Counted from the stretch's first letter, positions 1-9,228 are shown. The stretch is DNA of 64,000 nt from Pedococcus dokdonensis (GCF_900104525.1 NZ_LT629711.1:124001-188000); one strand, 5' to 3'. The notes: generated from the letters alone by a model not told the origin. Numbers and translations are program-made.

Positions 1-1479
1 GTGCAGCGCCCCCTCGTGGGAGGCGGCGTAGACGACCTCGGCGCAGAGGTGGTCCTCCGCGCCCTCCAGCGGCTGGCCCAGCTCCGGCCGCTCGGCGACC
101 AGGCCGAGCACCTCCTGGGTCAGGGACCCGTAGCGGCGCAGCAGGTGCTCGATCCGGGCGACGTGCAGGCCGGAGCTGCGAGCCAGCGCCTGCCGCTGGT
201 TCCAGGCGGCCTGGTAGCCGACCCCGCCGAGCAGGGGGATCGTGTCGGTCGTGGACTCGGCGGTGCGACCCGGAATGGCCTGGGCCGCCTCGTCGACGGC
301 GTCCTTGGCCATCACGCGGTAGGTCGTGTACTTGCCGCCGGCGACGACGACGAGTCCCGGCGCGCTGTGGGCCACCACGTGCTCGCGGGACAGCTTGCTG
401 GTCGACTCGGACTCCCCGGCGAGCAGCGGGCGCAACCCGGCGTACACGCCCTCGACGTCCTCGTGGGTCAGCGGCGTCGCCAGGACCCGGTTGACGTGGT
501 CCAGCAGGTAGTCGATGTCGGCGCGGGTCGCCGCGGGGTGGGCCTTGTCGAGCGCCCAGTCGGTGTCGGTCGTGCCGAGGATCCAGTGCCGACCCCACGG
601 GATCACGAAGAGCACGGACTTCTCGGTGCGCAGGATCAGCCCGGTCGAGGAGTGGATCCGGTCGCGGGGGACGACGAGGTGGATGCCCTTCGAGGCACGC
701 ACGTGGAACTGGCCGCGCTCGCCGACCATCGCCTGGGTGTCGTCGGTCCACACCCCCGTGGCGTTGACGATCTGCTTGGCGTTGATGACGAACTCGCGGT
801 CGGTCAGCTTGTCGACCGCTCGCACCCCGGTGACGCGCTCGCCCTGGCGCAGGAAGCCGACGGCCGCCACGCGGTTTGCGACGTGGGCGCCGTAGCTGGC
901 GGCCGTGCGGGCCAGCTCCATGGTGTGCCGGGCGTCGTCGACCTGCGCGTCGTAGTACTGGACCGCGCCGGTCAGGGCACTGCTCTTGAGGCTCGGCATG
1001 AGGCGCAGCGCCTGGCGCCGGGTGAGGTGTCGGTGGTGGGGGAGGCCGCCGCCGTGGCCGGAGCTCATCGCCATCGCGTCGTAGAGGGCGATGCCCGACC
1101 CGACGTAGGCGCGCTCCCAACCGTGGTGGGTCAGCGGGTAGAGGAACGGGACGGGGCGCACCAGGTGGGGCGCGAGCCGGGTGAGCAGGAGGCCGCGCTC
1201 GTGCAGCGCCTCGCGCACCAGCGCGAAGTCGAGCATCTCGAGGTAGCGCAGGCCGCCGTGGACCAGCTTGCTGCTGCGCGACGAGGTGCCGCTCGCGAAG
1301 TCGCGCTGCTCGATCAGGCCGGTGGACAGGCCACGGGTGACGGCGTCGAGGGCGGTGCCGGAGCCGACGACACCCCCGCCGATCACGAGCAGGTCGAGCT
1401 CCTCGCCACTGCCGAGCTGCTCGATCGCGCGGTCACGGCGCTGCGGCGAGAGCGTCGTGTCGGTGCCAGCCAGACCCAT
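1..1479 (-). CDS. glpD: Glycerol-3-phosphate dehydrogenase, C-terminus cut by window edge
   Basis: FAD-dependent oxidation of sn-glycerol 3-phosphate to dihydroxyacetone phosphate at the inner face of the membrane, feeding electrons to quinone. About 493 codons are visible from ATG at 1479. A dinucleotide-binding motif VIGGGVVGSG lies near residue 30, followed by SGTSSRSSKLVHGGLRYLE, the FAD-site signature of the GlpD family. Later segments include VVVAGGKYTTYRVMAKDA, typical of the C-terminal half of the FAD domain. Family members are usually about 550-580 residues, so roughly the last 70-80 residues lie to the left of base 1. The start follows the glpK stop by 3 bases, so the two genes are one transcript and probably translationally coupled. 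The product of GlpK is the substrate of this enzyme. The identification is firm; only the 3' end is missing. Confidence 0.95.
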   Translation of the reverse strand, partial: MGLAGTDTTLSPQRRDRAIEQLGSGEELDLLVIGGGVVGSGTALDAVTRGLSTGLIEQRDFASGTSSRSSKLVHGGLRYLEMLDFALVREALHERGLLLTRLAPHLVRPVPFLYPLTHHGWERAYVGSGIALYDAMAMSSGHGGGLPHHRHLTRRQALRLMPSLKSSALTGAVQYYDAQVDDARHTMELARTAASYGAHVANRVAAVGFLRQGERVTGVRAVDKLTDREFVINAKQIVNATGVWTDDTQAMVGERGQFHVRASKGIHLVVPRDRIHSSTGLILRTEKSVLFVIPWGRHWILGTTDTDWALDKAHPAATRADIDYLLDHVNRVLATPLTHEDVEGVYAGLRPLLAGESESTSKLSREHVVAHSAPGLVVVAGGKYTTYRVMAKDAVDEAAQAIPGRTAESTTDTIPLLGGVGYQAAWNQRQALARSSGLHVARIEHLLRRYGSLTQEVLGLVAERPELGQPLEGAEDHLCAEVVYAASHEGALH

Positions 1480-1482
1480 GTC

Positions 1483-3006
1483 CTACCCCTCGTCGACGTC
1501 CACCCAGTCCAGGGTGCGTTCCACGGCCTTGCGCCACCCGGCATACCCGTCGCTGCGCTGCCGGTCGGACCAGGTCGGTGACCACCGCTTCGACTCCTGC
1601 CAGTTGGCGCGGAGCTCGTCGGTGTCCGACCAGAACCCGGTGGCCAGACCTGCAGCGTAGGCCGCGCCGAGCGCGGTCGTCTCGGCGACCACGGGCCGGG
1701 ACACGGGAACGCCGAGGATGTCGGACTGGAGCTGCATGCAGAGGTCGTTCGCGGTGACGCCGCCGTCGACCTTGAGCACCTCCAGCTCGACTCCGCTGTC
1801 CTTCGTCATCGCGTCAGAGACGTCGCGGGTCTGGTAGCAGATCGCCTCGAGGGTGGCCCGCGCCAGATGGGCGTTGGTGTTGAACCGGCTCATGCCGACG
1901 ATCGCCCCGCGGGCGTCCGGTCGCCAGTAGGGGGCGAACAGGCCCGAGAAGGCGGGCACGAAGTAGAGCCCGCCGGTGTCGTCGACCTGCTTGGCGAGCC
2001 GCTCGATGTCTGCCGCGCCGGAGATGATGCCGAGCTGGTCGCGCAACCACTGGACGGCCGAGCCGGTGACCGCGATCGAGCCCTCGAGCGCGTAGACGGG
2101 CTTGGCGTCGCCGAGCTGGTAGCAGAGCGTCGTCAGCAGACCTGACTCGCTGCGGACGATCTCCTCGCCGGTGTTGAGGATCATGAAGTTGCCGGTGCCG
2201 TAGGTGTTCTTGCCCTCCCCGGGCGCGAAGCAGACCTGGCCGACGGTCGCCGCCTGCTGGTCGCCGAGGTCGCCCGCGAGCGGCACCTCGCCGCCCAGGG
2301 GGCCACCGGTCCTCGTGGTCCCGTAGAACGCGGGGTCGGAGCTCGGCCGGATGGTGGGGAGCATCTGGCGGGGGATGCCGAAGAAGCCGAGCAGCTCGTC
2401 GTCCCAGTCGAGCGTGCGCAGGTCCATCAGCATGGTGCGGCTGGCATTGGTCACGTCGGTGACGTGCACCCCGCCGTCGGTGCCCCCCGTGAGGTTCCAG
2501 AGCAGCCAGGTGTCGATGGTGCCGAAGAGCGCGTCGCCCCTCTCCGCGGCCGCGCGCGCCCCGTCCACGTGGTCGAGGATCCACTGCACCTTGCCCGCAG
2601 AGAAGTAGGCCGCGGGCGGGATGCCGGCGCGCTCGCGGATGACATCACCCCTGCCGTCCTGGTCGAGCTGGCGGGCGATCCGGTCGGTGCGGGTGTCCTG
2701 CCACACGATCGCGTTGTGCAGGGGCCGGCCGGTGCGCTTGTTCCACACCACCGTGGTCTCGCGCTGGTTGGTGATCCCCAGCGCGGACAGGTCGGACGGC
2801 TGCAGGTCGAGGTTGGACAGCGCCGAGCCGATGACGGTCTGGGTGCGCTCCCAGATCTCGAGCGGGTTGTGCTCCACCCAGCCGGCCTGCGGCATCACCT
2901 GCTCGTGCTCGAGCTGGTGGCGGCCGACCTCGGCGCCGTCGTGGTCGAACACCATGAACCGCGTGCTCGTCGTCCCCTGGTCAACCGCACCAACGAAATC
3001 GGCCAT
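1483..3006 (-). CDS. glpK: Glycerol kinase
   Basis: ATP-dependent phosphorylation of glycerol to sn-glycerol 3-phosphate, a cytosolic FGGY-family kinase. The 507-residue length is that of the family. The N-terminal phosphate-binding motif is [13 protein letters not shown] at residues 9-21, [10 protein letters not shown] follows around residue 80, and the C-terminal half has [18 protein letters not shown] and the [12 protein letters not shown] segment seen in GlpK. The ATG at 3006 lies 6 bases downstream of TAGGGT on the minus strand, so the message may be leaderless. glpD follows 3 bases after the stop, giving a glpKD operon. No glycerol facilitator gene is in the window. Confidence 0.97.
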   Translation of the reverse strand: MADFVGAVDQGTTSTRFMVFDHDGAEVGRHQLEHEQVMPQAGWVEHNPLEIWERTQTVIGSALSNLDLQPSDLSALGITNQRETTVVWNKRTGRPLHNAIVWQDTRTDRIARQLDQDGRGDVIRERAGIPPAAYFSAGKVQWILDHVDGARAAAERGDALFGTIDTWLLWNLTGGTDGGVHVTDVTNASRTMLMDLRTLDWDDELLGFFGIPRQMLPTIRPSSDPAFYGTTRTGGPLGGEVPLAGDLGDQQAATVGQVCFAPGEGKNTYGTGNFMILNTGEEIVRSESGLLTTLCYQLGDAKPVYALEGSIAVTGSAVQWLRDQLGIISGAADIERLAKQVDDTGGLYFVPAFSGLFAPYWRPDARGAIVGMSRFNTNAHLARATLEAICYQTRDVSDAMTKDSGVELEVLKVDGGVTANDLCMQLQSDILGVPVSRPVVAETTALGAAYAAGLATGFWSDTDELRANWQESKRWSPTWSDRQRSDGYAGWRKAVERTLDWVDVDEG

Positions 3007-3012
3007 GCAGCG

Positions 3013-3018
3013 ACCCTA
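3013..3018 (-). promoter_or_regulatory. -10 hexamer for leaderless glpK transcript
   Basis: TAGGGT on the minus strand, 6 bases before the glpK ATG, with no Shine-Dalgarno between them. This geometry recurs at many genes in the window. Confidence 0.55.
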
Positions 3019-3062
3019 GTGCGACGTACTGCCGGCCACGCGCCATACGAGGGGTGTGATGG

Positions 3063-3581
3063 TCATTCCTTCGGGGCGGGCTCGCGCAGCTGGGGGCGGC
3101 CGGGCTGCTCACCACCGCGCGCCTCGAGGTAGCTCTGCTTCGGCACCATCACCTTGCGGCGGAAGATGCAGACCAGCGTGCCGTCCTGGTTGTAGCCCTT
3201 GGTCTCGACGTGGACGACGCCGCGGTCGTCCTTGGACGTCGACTCCCACTTGTCCAGCACCTCGGTCTGCCCGTAGACGGTGTCGCCGTGGAAGGTCGGC
3301 GCCACGTGGCGCAGCGACTCGACCTCCAGGTTGGCGATCGCCTTGCCCGAGACGTCGGGGACGCTCATGCCGAGCAGGAGTGAGTAGATGTAGTTGCCGA
3401 CCACCACGTTCTTGCCGAACTGCGTGGTGTTCTCCGCGTAGTTGGCGTCGAGGTGGAGCGGGTGGTGGTTCATCGTGAGCAGGCAGAACAGGTGGTCGTC
3501 GTACTCGGTCACCGTCTTGCCGGGCCAGTGCTGGTAGACCGCGCCGACCTCGAACTCCTCATAGCTGCGTCCGAACTGCAT
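3063..3581 (-). CDS. MaoC-like dehydratase / enoyl-CoA hydratase 2 family protein
   Basis: Hot-dog fold hydratase of the MaoC group, acting on (R)-hydroxyacyl-CoA or related thioesters; substrate unknown. The 172-residue protein contains FEVGAVYQHWPGKTVTEYD near the start, then NHHPLHLDANYA, the catalytic Asp/His region of MaoC hydratases, then NYIYSLLLGMSV and a C-terminal TKGYNQDGTLVCIFRRKVMV strand. The ATG at 3581 is preferred because AGGATGGGG lies just upstream at a workable distance; the ATG at 3590 has its purine stretch directly against it. It lies upstream of glpK on the same strand with a 56-base gap that contains the glpK promoter, so the two are probably separate transcripts. Membership in the family is clear. 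Confidence 0.88.
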   Translation of the reverse strand: MQFGRSYEEFEVGAVYQHWPGKTVTEYDDHLFCLLTMNHHPLHLDANYAENTTQFGKNVVVGNYIYSLLLGMSVPDVSGKAIANLEVESLRHVAPTFHGDTVYGQTEVLDKWESTSKDDRGVVHVETKGYNQDGTLVCIFRRKVMVPKQSYLEARGGEQPGRPQLREPAPKE

Positions 3582-3644
3582 GGCCCCCATCCTGCCGAGC
3601 AGGACGTCACCGCGACACCGGTGTGCCGCGTGCGTTCCCTCACA

Positions 3645-3722
3645 GCGGCGGCTCGGGAAAGCTCGCGGCGGCTCGGGAAAGCTCGGAGAAGGCTCGGAAA
3701 AAAGCTCGAAAAAAGTTTCGAC
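3645..3722. repeat. 20-bp tandem repeat running into A-rich degenerate copies
   Basis: A 20-base unit beginning GCGGCGGCTCGGGAAAGCTC occurs twice without mismatch (3645-3664 and 3665-3684). It is followed to about 3722 by shorter degenerate copies of CTCGGAAAA whose A-runs lengthen. The stretch lies between the divergent maoC and YCII-like genes and is the most A-rich sequence in this part of the window. It could be an UP-element-like promoter region or slippage product. Confidence 0.75.
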
Positions 3723-3816
3723 CAAAGATCGAGGAGCACGTGACCCGCCCGTCAAGGTGGTGACAGGGCCGTGTGGCCACCATCCCCCACCGGGGCAGCA
3801 AACCGTGAAGGCAGCC

Positions 3817-4191
3817 ATGAAATACGTGATCATGATCCACTCCAACCCCCAGCCGTGGGGCCACCCCACGAGCGACTTCCTCGCCGAGCACCAGGCCCTG
3901 CCGGAGGCCGAGCGGGCGCAGCTCAACGCCGACTTCGACTCCGTGCTCGAGGACCTGTCGGCCAAGGGTGAGCTGCTCGGCGGCCAGGCGCTGGGCGACC
4001 CGGCCGACGCCCGCCTGATCCGCTGGCACGCGGGGCGGCGCAAGATCACCGAGGGTCCCTACGCCGAGACGGTCGAGCAGTTCGCCGGGTTCTTCCTCAT
4101 CGACGTCGCGAGCCAGGAACGGGCCGAGGAGGTCGCCCTCAAGTTCGGCGGCCCCGGGGAGACCGTCGAGCTGCGTCCCGTCGCCGACTGA
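3817..4191 (+). CDS. YCII-related (DGPF-domain) protein
   Basis: A 124-residue dimeric alpha-beta protein of the YCII/DGPF superfamily. In actinobacteria these proteins often accompany ECF sigma factors, but no sigma factor gene is adjacent here. The sequence opens [14 protein letters not shown], has [20 protein letters not shown] near residue 85 (the KxxxGPYAEtKE-like core), and ends in ELRPVAD. The ATG at 3817 is chosen because GAAGG lies 6 bases upstream; a GTG at 3805 is possible. The biochemical role of the family is not settled. Confidence 0.85.
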   Translation: MKYVIMIHSNPQPWGHPTSDFLAEHQALPEAERAQLNADFDSVLEDLSAKGELLGGQALGDPADARLIRWHAGRRKITEGPYAETVEQFAGFFLIDVASQERAEEVALKFGGPGETVELRPVAD

Positions 4192-4284
4192 GTCGTTCGG
4201 CAGGAATCGGCCGATCGCCCGAGCTCGCGGGCATCCCGGGGTCCTGTGCTCGGGAACCGGGTGATTGGCCGGCTTCCCGGGCGA

Positions 4285-4643
4285 TCAGCTCGTCCCGGCG
4301 TCGACGGAGCTCCCGACCGGCTCGTAGAAGTAGTTGTTGTCGCCGGTGACGAACTTGCGACCTCGTCGATGAACAGCCCGAACCCGATGCCGGCGAACAC
4401 GGTGGCGACGGTCTTCGCGGTGCGGCTCAGGAACAGCATGAACATCAGCAGCGCCACGAGCATGCCCAGGCCGCCCCAGAGCAGGTGCGCCAGGTGCAGG
4501 GTCCCGCTGCCGAGCTGAGGGAACCCGGTGGCCGCGAGGTACATCCGGGTCAGCGCGATCGACAGCACCGAGCAGACGAGGAAGACCTCGAACCGGTCCG
4601 CCCCCTCGGCATCGCGGATCGGCAGACGCGTGCTGGAGGCCAC
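4285..4643 (-). pseudogene. Small membrane protein gene interrupted by a -1 frameshift
   Basis: Read from GTG at 4643, the first frame encodes three hydrophobic segments ([40 protein letters not shown] and [18 protein letters not shown]). It then goes out of frame in the middle of a motif. Shifting by one base at about 4357 restores [14 protein letters not shown] and a stop at 4285. Actinobacterial membrane proteins I recall have FIDEVGKFVT as one continuous motif, so a single G is missing (GTCGCAAG where GTCGGCAAG is expected). It is either a real null allele or a sequencing error. Function unknown. The start shares its upstream region with the divergent PHP gene. Confidence 0.75.
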
Positions 4644-4670
4644 CTGCCGATGATCGCACGCGGTGGGCCC

Positions 4671-4676
4671 TACCCT
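4671..4676 (+). promoter_or_regulatory. -10 hexamer for leaderless PHP-gene transcript
   Basis: TACCCT ends 7 bases before the GTG at 4684 and no ribosome-binding site intervenes. Confidence 0.5.
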
Positions 4677-4683
4677 TGGGCAC

Positions 4684-5544
4684 GTGCCGATCGACCTCCA
4701 CACCCACTCCACGGCGAGCGACGGCACCGAACCCGCCGACGTCGTCGTGGCGGAGGCGGCGCGCGCCGGCCTCGACGTGGTGGCGCTCACCGACCACGAC
4801 ACGTATGCCGGGTGGCCGGCTGCCGTGGCCGCCGCCCACGAGGTGGGTGTCGACCTGGTGCGCGGTGTCGAGGTCTCGTGCTCGCAGCGGGGGGTCAGCG
4901 TGCACCTGCTGGCCTACCTGGTCGACCCGCAGGCGCCCGGCCTGCTCGCCGAGCTGGACCGCGCGCGCGACTCCCGGGTGACCCGGATCGACCGGATGGT
5001 CGAGCTGATGGCCGCCGACGGCATACCCGTGACGGTCGAGGAGGTGCGGGCCCGGGCAGGCGACGGCACCACGCTCGGCCGGCCCCACGTCGCCGACGTC
5101 CTGGTCGACAACGGCTTCGTGTCCACGCGCGACGAAGCGTTCTCGGACGTGCTGCGCAACGGCAGCCGCTACCACGTCTCGCACTACGCCCCCAACCCCG
5201 TCCGCGCCGTCGAGCTCGTGCGCGCAGCGGGTGGTGTGCCGGTGATGGCGCACCCGTTCGCGAACGGCCGTGGGTGGACCGTGGACGACGCGGTGATCGA
5301 GCGGATGGCCGACGCGGGGCTCGCGGGGCTCGAGGCGCACCACCGCGACCACACGCCGGCCGAGCGCACCCACGCGGTCGAGCTCGCGGCGCGGCTGGGG
5401 CTGTTCGTCACCGGGTCGAGCGACTACCACGGCTCCGGCAAGGAGAACCGGCTCGGCGAGAACACCACCACCCCGGAGGTCCTCGCCCGGATCGAGGACC
5501 AGGCAACCAGCGGCATCGACGTGGTCAGGGCGGCACGCGCGTGA
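4684..5544 (+). CDS. PHP-domain phosphoesterase (YciV/RNase AM-like)
   Basis: A 286-residue metal-dependent phosphoesterase of the PHP superfamily; the closest well-known relative in layout is E. coli YciV/RNase AM, a 5'-3' exoribonuclease. Metal-site motifs appear in order: [12 protein letters not shown] at residues 4-15, LTDHDT near 39, RPHVADVLV near 140, MAHPF near 190, EAHHRDHT near 222, and SSDYHG near 250. The GTG at 4684 puts DLHTHS right at the N-terminus, as is usual, and lies 7 bases after a -10 hexamer. The stop overlaps the GTG of the MarC gene by 4 bases. The exact substrate (nucleotides, oligonucleotides or RNA 5' ends) cannot be read from sequence. Confidence 0.9.
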   Translation: MPIDLHTHSTASDGTEPADVVVAEAARAGLDVVALTDHDTYAGWPAAVAAAHEVGVDLVRGVEVSCSQRGVSVHLLAYLVDPQAPGLLAELDRARDSRVTRIDRMVELMAADGIPVTVEEVRARAGDGTTLGRPHVADVLVDNGFVSTRDEAFSDVLRNGSRYHVSHYAPNPVRAVELVRAAGGVPVMAHPFANGRGWTVDDAVIERMADAGLAGLEAHHRDHTPAERTHAVELAARLGLFVTGSSDYHGSGKENRLGENTTTPEVLARIEDQATSGIDVVRAARA

Positions 5545-6158
5545 ACGACATCATCGACCTGCAGACCTTCGGCTCGGTCTTCGTGACCCTGCTGGTGATC
5601 ATGGACCCGCCCGGCGCCCTGCCGATCTTCCTCGGGCTGACCAGCTCGCTCACCCAGAAGCAGAAGGTTTCGGCCGCCCGGCGGGCCTCGCTCGTCGCGT
5701 TCGGGGTCATCGCGGCCTTCGCGGTGTTCGGCCAGCAGATCCTCAACTACCTGCACATCTCGCTGCCGGCGCTGCAAGGGGCCGGGGGGCTCCTGCTGCT
5801 CCTCGTGGCGCTGCAGCTGCTGGTCGGATCGGAGCAGGAGCAGCACGCCGACGCCGGGGTCAACGTCGCTCTGGTGCCGTTGGGCACCCCCCTGCTGGCC
5901 GGGCCGGGGGCGATCGTCGCGACGATGTTGGCCGTGCAGGGCGCCGACCGCGCGGCCGACTACGTCGCGGTCGCCATCGGCCTGGTCGCCACGATGGTGG
6001 TGGTGTGGCTCTTCTTCCGGTTCGCCGGCTACATCCACCGGGTGCTCAAGGACAGTGGGACGGTGCTGCTCACCAAGATCGCCGGGCTGCTCCTGTCCGC
6101 CATCGCGGTGCAGATGGTCGCCGACAGCATCCGGGCCTTTGTCACCGGTACCGCCTAG
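5541..6158 (+). CDS. MarC family integral membrane protein
   Basis: A 205-residue protein with about six hydrophobic helices, belonging to MarC/UPF0056. The first helix region reads VFVTLLVIMDPPGALPIFLG, the usual MarC N-terminal signature, and the middle has VPLGTPLLAGPGAIVATML, the second conserved loop. Early claims of a role in multiple antibiotic resistance were not upheld, so the function is unknown. Its GTG overlaps the PHP stop (GTGA), which places both in one operon; the RecB-like gene downstream has its own promoter-like hexamer. Confidence 0.9.
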   Translation: MNDIIDLQTFGSVFVTLLVIMDPPGALPIFLGLTSSLTQKQKVSAARRASLVAFGVIAAFAVFGQQILNYLHISLPALQGAGGLLLLLVALQLLVGSEQEQHADAGVNVALVPLGTPLLAGPGAIVATMLAVQGADRAADYVAVAIGLVATMVVVWLFFRFAGYIHRVLKDSGTVLLTKIAGLLLSAIAVQMVADSIRAFVTGTA

Positions 6159-6161
6159 CGT
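6156..6161 (+). promoter_or_regulatory. -10 hexamer for RecB-like nuclease gene
   Basis: TAGCGT overlaps the marC stop and ends 7 bases before the ATG at 6169, fitting a leaderless start. Confidence 0.5.
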
Positions 6162-6168
6162 GGGCGAC

Positions 6169-7101
6169 ATGGGTGTGGGTCAGGCAGCCGCGGGGGAGGC
6201 AGCGCTGGGCGACGGCGGGCCGGCACGGGCCGCGGGCGTGCAGCAGGAGTTCGTCGGTATGCCGCAGCGGCTGTTCCGGGGCAGCCCCAGCAAGCTGCTG
6301 GCGTGGGTCGACTGCCCGCGCCGCTACCGCATGCAGTACCTCGACCGACCGGCGCCGCCGTCGCGGCCGCAGCGCGCGCACACGTCGTTCGGGGTCGCCG
6401 TCCACAACGCCCTGCGTGACTGGTGGGACCTGCCGGTGGAGCGCCGGTCCCCGGCTGCAGGGGCCGAGCTGGTGCGCACCTCGTGGATCGACGTCGGCTT
6501 CCGTGACGCCGACCAGTCGCTCGAGTGGCGCGAGCGCGCGCAGCAGCACGTGGTCGCCTACCTCGACGACGTCGACCCGGCCCACCAGCCGCTCGGCATC
6601 GAGCGGACCGTGTCGCTCAAGACCTCCGTGCTCACGCTGCAGGGACGGATCGACCGGCTCGACGACCGCGGCGGCGAGCTGGCGGTCGTCGACTACAAGA
6701 CCAGCCGGTCCCAGCCGACCGACGACGACGCGCGCACCTCCCTGCCGCTGGCCCTCTATGCCGCGGCGGCCTGGAAGATGTTCCGCCGCAAGTGCGTCCG
6801 GGTCGAGCTGCACCACCTCCCGACCGGCACCGTGGCCGCCCACGATCACACCGGCGAGTCGCTGAAGCGCAAGGTCGACGAGGCCGACTCGATCGCCCGG
6901 GAGGCCCGCGCGGCCGAGGCCGACTACCGCGAGCTCGGCGTCGACTCGAGCCGGTTCCCGGCCAGGGTCGGCCCGATCTGCCAGTGGTGCGACTTCCGCG
7001 CACACTGCCCGGCGGGTCAGGCCTTCGGCCCGGAGAAGTCCGACTGGGCCGCCCTGGAGCAGCCGGCAGCCGTGGCGACAGGCACCGGCGCGCTGACCTG
7101 A
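6169..7101 (+). CDS. RecB-like PD-(D/E)XK exonuclease with probable 4Fe-4S cluster
   Basis: A 310-residue stand-alone nuclease resembling the nuclease domain of RecB/AddB and Cas4. SPSKLLAWVDCPRRYRMQYL (residues 43-62) supplies the first cysteine of an iron-sulfur staple. FGVAVHNALRDWW carries the motif-I His, and GRIDRLDD plus AVVDYKTS (near 180) carry the catalytic Asp and Lys. CQWCDFRAHC (near 275) gives the other three cysteines. It has no helicase part. Such proteins are widespread in Actinobacteria as single genes and are assumed to trim DNA ends in repair, though this is inference. The start is fixed by the upstream hexamer; an internal ATG before PQRLFRGSP could also serve. Confidence 0.88.
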   Translation: MGVGQAAAGEAALGDGGPARAAGVQQEFVGMPQRLFRGSPSKLLAWVDCPRRYRMQYLDRPAPPSRPQRAHTSFGVAVHNALRDWWDLPVERRSPAAGAELVRTSWIDVGFRDADQSLEWRERAQQHVVAYLDDVDPAHQPLGIERTVSLKTSVLTLQGRIDRLDDRGGELAVVDYKTSRSQPTDDDARTSLPLALYAAAAWKMFRRKCVRVELHHLPTGTVAAHDHTGESLKRKVDEADSIAREARAAEADYRELGVDSSRFPARVGPICQWCDFRAHCPAGQAFGPEKSDWAALEQPAAVATGTGALT

Positions 7102-7129
7102 CGGTCGGCCTGCCACCGGCGGGTGGGTC

Positions 7130-8050
7130 TCACCAGTCCCAGCGGATCCCTACCACGCCCGGTCCGACGTGGTGCAGCACGTGCTGCACGCTGGTCGACC
7201 CCGACAGCGTCACCGGTCGGGAGGTGGTCCGCGCGCCGAGCGTGCTGTAGGTCTCGACGCGGGACGGCAGCCGCTCGGGGGAGAAGCGGACCCAGATCAT
7301 CAGCTCGGTGACCTCGCGCAGCAGGTAGTACTCGATGCAGTGCCTTGCGCCCAGGTCGCGGGGCAGCACCACGCGGTGCTCGGCCGCAGCCGTCTCGCCG
7401 AGCCGCAGCGGCCGGTCGAGCACCAGCTCGGCGGCGAAGACACCGACGTCGGGACGGGACACCTCGCGACCCACCCGGCACCCGCTGACGGGGACGAACT
7501 CGGCCCGCTCGCCACTGGGCACGTCGATGGTCAGCAGGGCGGGCAGCCGCTGGGCGCCGGGCCGGACCGCTCGCACCACGTTGCGGATCGTCCGGAACCG
7601 CTCGACGCCCGCCTCGTCGACGTCGAGGGTGTCGTGGATGGTGACGTCGACCAGGTCGGGGCTGGTCCCGAAGCCCAGGTCGGTCAGGGCCAGCTCCGCG
7701 GCCGGGTGGTCGATGGGCAGCGCGCCGTGGGTGACCTGCTGCGGCACGAACGGCCGCCGCCGCGGCCCGATCCGGTCGAGGAGGTGTCCGTGCGGCAGCT
7801 GCAGGAGCTCCTCGAGGTGGAGCACCGCGCGCAGGGAGGAGCCCCGCTGCGGGAGACTGCGTCCCGACTGCCAGTAGCTCAGCGTGGCGATGCTGACCGG
7901 GGTGCCACGCTCGGCCAGTCGACGACGCAGGGACTCCAGGCTCCGCCCGCTGCCTGCGATGGCGCTGCGCAGCGCCTCGGAGAACCCATCGGGCTCGGCA
8001 ACGCGCGACCCACCCCGGGTGGCGCCGTCCACGGCGTCCCCTGATGCCAT
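7130..8050 (-). CDS. Helix-turn-helix regulator-like protein with unknown C-terminal domain
   Basis: A 306-residue protein. Residues about 20-80 (FSEALRSAIAGSGRSLESL, then GTPVSIATLSYWQSGRSLPQ) look like an XRE-type helix-turn-helix: the turn is followed by a recognition-helix-like segment. The rest is a beta-rich domain of about 210 residues that I do not recognise. The ATG at 8050 has AGGGGG 7 bases upstream; a longer form from 8110 is possible but lacks such a site. It is divergent from the ParA-like gene, sharing 217 bases of upstream sequence. Target genes are unknown, but autoregulation over the shared region would be plausible. Confidence 0.65.
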   Translation of the reverse strand: MASGDAVDGATRGGSRVAEPDGFSEALRSAIAGSGRSLESLRRRLAERGTPVSIATLSYWQSGRSLPQRGSSLRAVLHLEELLQLPHGHLLDRIGPRRRPFVPQQVTHGALPIDHPAAELALTDLGFGTSPDLVDVTIHDTLDVDEAGVERFRTIRNVVRAVRPGAQRLPALLTIDVPSGERAEFVPVSGCRVGREVSRPDVGVFAAELVLDRPLRLGETAAAEHRVVLPRDLGARHCIEYYLLREVTELMIWVRFSPERLPSRVETYSTLGARTTSRPVTLSGSTSVQHVLHHVGPGVVGIRWDW

Positions 8051-8267
8051 GCTGCCACCCCCTGCTGGGCGCTGCGGTGCGACGAGCGTGGTGCGGCCTC
8101 CCCCCGGCACCCCAAAGCTCTTGAAGGCTCAACAGTACAGCCGTGAGGGGCCGGGCATGGCGCAACCGGCGGTTTTGCTCCGGCGGCGACCGGGCGGGTG
8201 GGGGCACCTGACAGACTTGCCCCACCGGCATACCCGTCGAGGCAACCACAGCAGAAGGGCGGCCCTG

Positions 8268-9047
8268 GTGCCCACCACCCGCACGAAGCCGGCCACCGTC
8301 GTCGCCGTGGCCAACCAGAAGGGCGGCGTCGCCAAGACGACGTCGGTCGCGTCGCTGGGCGCGGCCTTCGCCGAGCAGGGCCGGCGCGTGCTGCTCGTCG
8401 ACCTCGACGCGCAGGCGTGCCTCACCTTCAGCCTCGGGGTGGACCCCGACGAGGTTGACCGCTCGGTCAACGAGGTGCTGCTCGGGCAGGCCTCGATCGC
8501 CGACGTGACGGTGACCTGCGACGACGGGGTCGACCTGGTGCCGAGCGTCATCGACCTCGCCGGCGCCGAGGCGCAGCTGCTGCCCAGGCCGGGGCGCGAG
8601 TTCGTCCTGCGCACCGTCCTGGAGGAGGTGCGCGACGACTACGACGTGATCCTGCTCGACTGTTCCCCGAGCCTCGGCGTGCTGACCCTCAACGCCCTGA
8701 CGGCCAGCCAGGCCCTGATCATCCCGATGCCCTGCGAGATGCTCAGCCACCGCGGGGTCGGCCAGCTGCTCGACACCGTGGCCGACGTCCAGAAGATCCT
8801 CAACCCGGCCCTCGAGGTCTGGGGCATCCTCCCGACCCTCTTCGACGGCCGCAGCAACCACGCTCGCGAGGTGCTCGCCGACGTGGGTGAGCGCTACGAC
8901 CTCCCGGTGCTCGACCCGCCGATCCCGAAGACGGTGCGGTTCGCCGAGGCGCCCGCCGTCGGTCGCTCGATCCTCGCGACCTCTCGCACCTCGAAGGGCG
9001 CGAAGGCCTACCGGGACGTGGCGGCAGCCCTCGCCAAGCGCCTCTGA
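8268..9047 (+). CDS. ParA/Soj-family ATPase without an adjacent ParB
   Basis: A 259-residue cytosolic P-loop ATPase of the deviant Walker A class: ANQKGGVAKTTSVASLG near residue 16, LLVDLDAQA near 45 (A'), and VILLDCSPSLG near 128 (Walker B). GTG at 8268 is preceded by GAAGGGCGG. No parB or parS is nearby, so this is an orphan, comparable to Rv3213c of M. tuberculosis, which sits at the same place in that gene order. Orphan ParA-like proteins position various cargoes; the cargo here is unknown. It lies upstream of an M23 peptidase with about 195 bases between. Confidence 0.88.
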   Translation: MPTTRTKPATVVAVANQKGGVAKTTSVASLGAAFAEQGRRVLLVDLDAQACLTFSLGVDPDEVDRSVNEVLLGQASIADVTVTCDDGVDLVPSVIDLAGAEAQLLPRPGREFVLRTVLEEVRDDYDVILLDCSPSLGVLTLNALTASQALIIPMPCEMLSHRGVGQLLDTVADVQKILNPALEVWGILPTLFDGRSNHAREVLADVGERYDLPVLDPPIPKTVRFAEAPAVGRSILATSRTSKGAKAYRDVAAALAKRL

Positions 9048-9079
9048 GCAGGGCCAGCTGACGGGTCCGTGGCAATCCT

Positions 9080-9228
9080 CCGAACGGTTGGCATGGGTCC
9101 TCCACCGATCGGGTCCACCTGCCTGTCGAGGGCTCGGAGATCCCACGATTGCCTGTCTCGATGTGCATCTGGGCTCGATGGTGGGCATCATCGTTGCCGC
9201 TGCCGCGCGTGCCCCCGAACGATTGGCA
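9080..9228. repeat. Two near-identical 14-base elements upstream of the M23 peptidase
   Basis: CCGAACGGTTGGCA (9080-9093) and CCGAACGATTGGCA (9215-9228) are direct copies with one difference, 135 bases apart, in the leader of the secreted peptidase gene. They may be operator half-sites or chance. Confidence 0.35.

Noticed and set aside
1..1581. A 526-codon open frame on the plus strand
   Set aside because: It is antisense to glpD and glpK. The minus-strand frames encode recognisable family motifs; the plus-strand translation is low-complexity and typical of high-G+C shadow frames.
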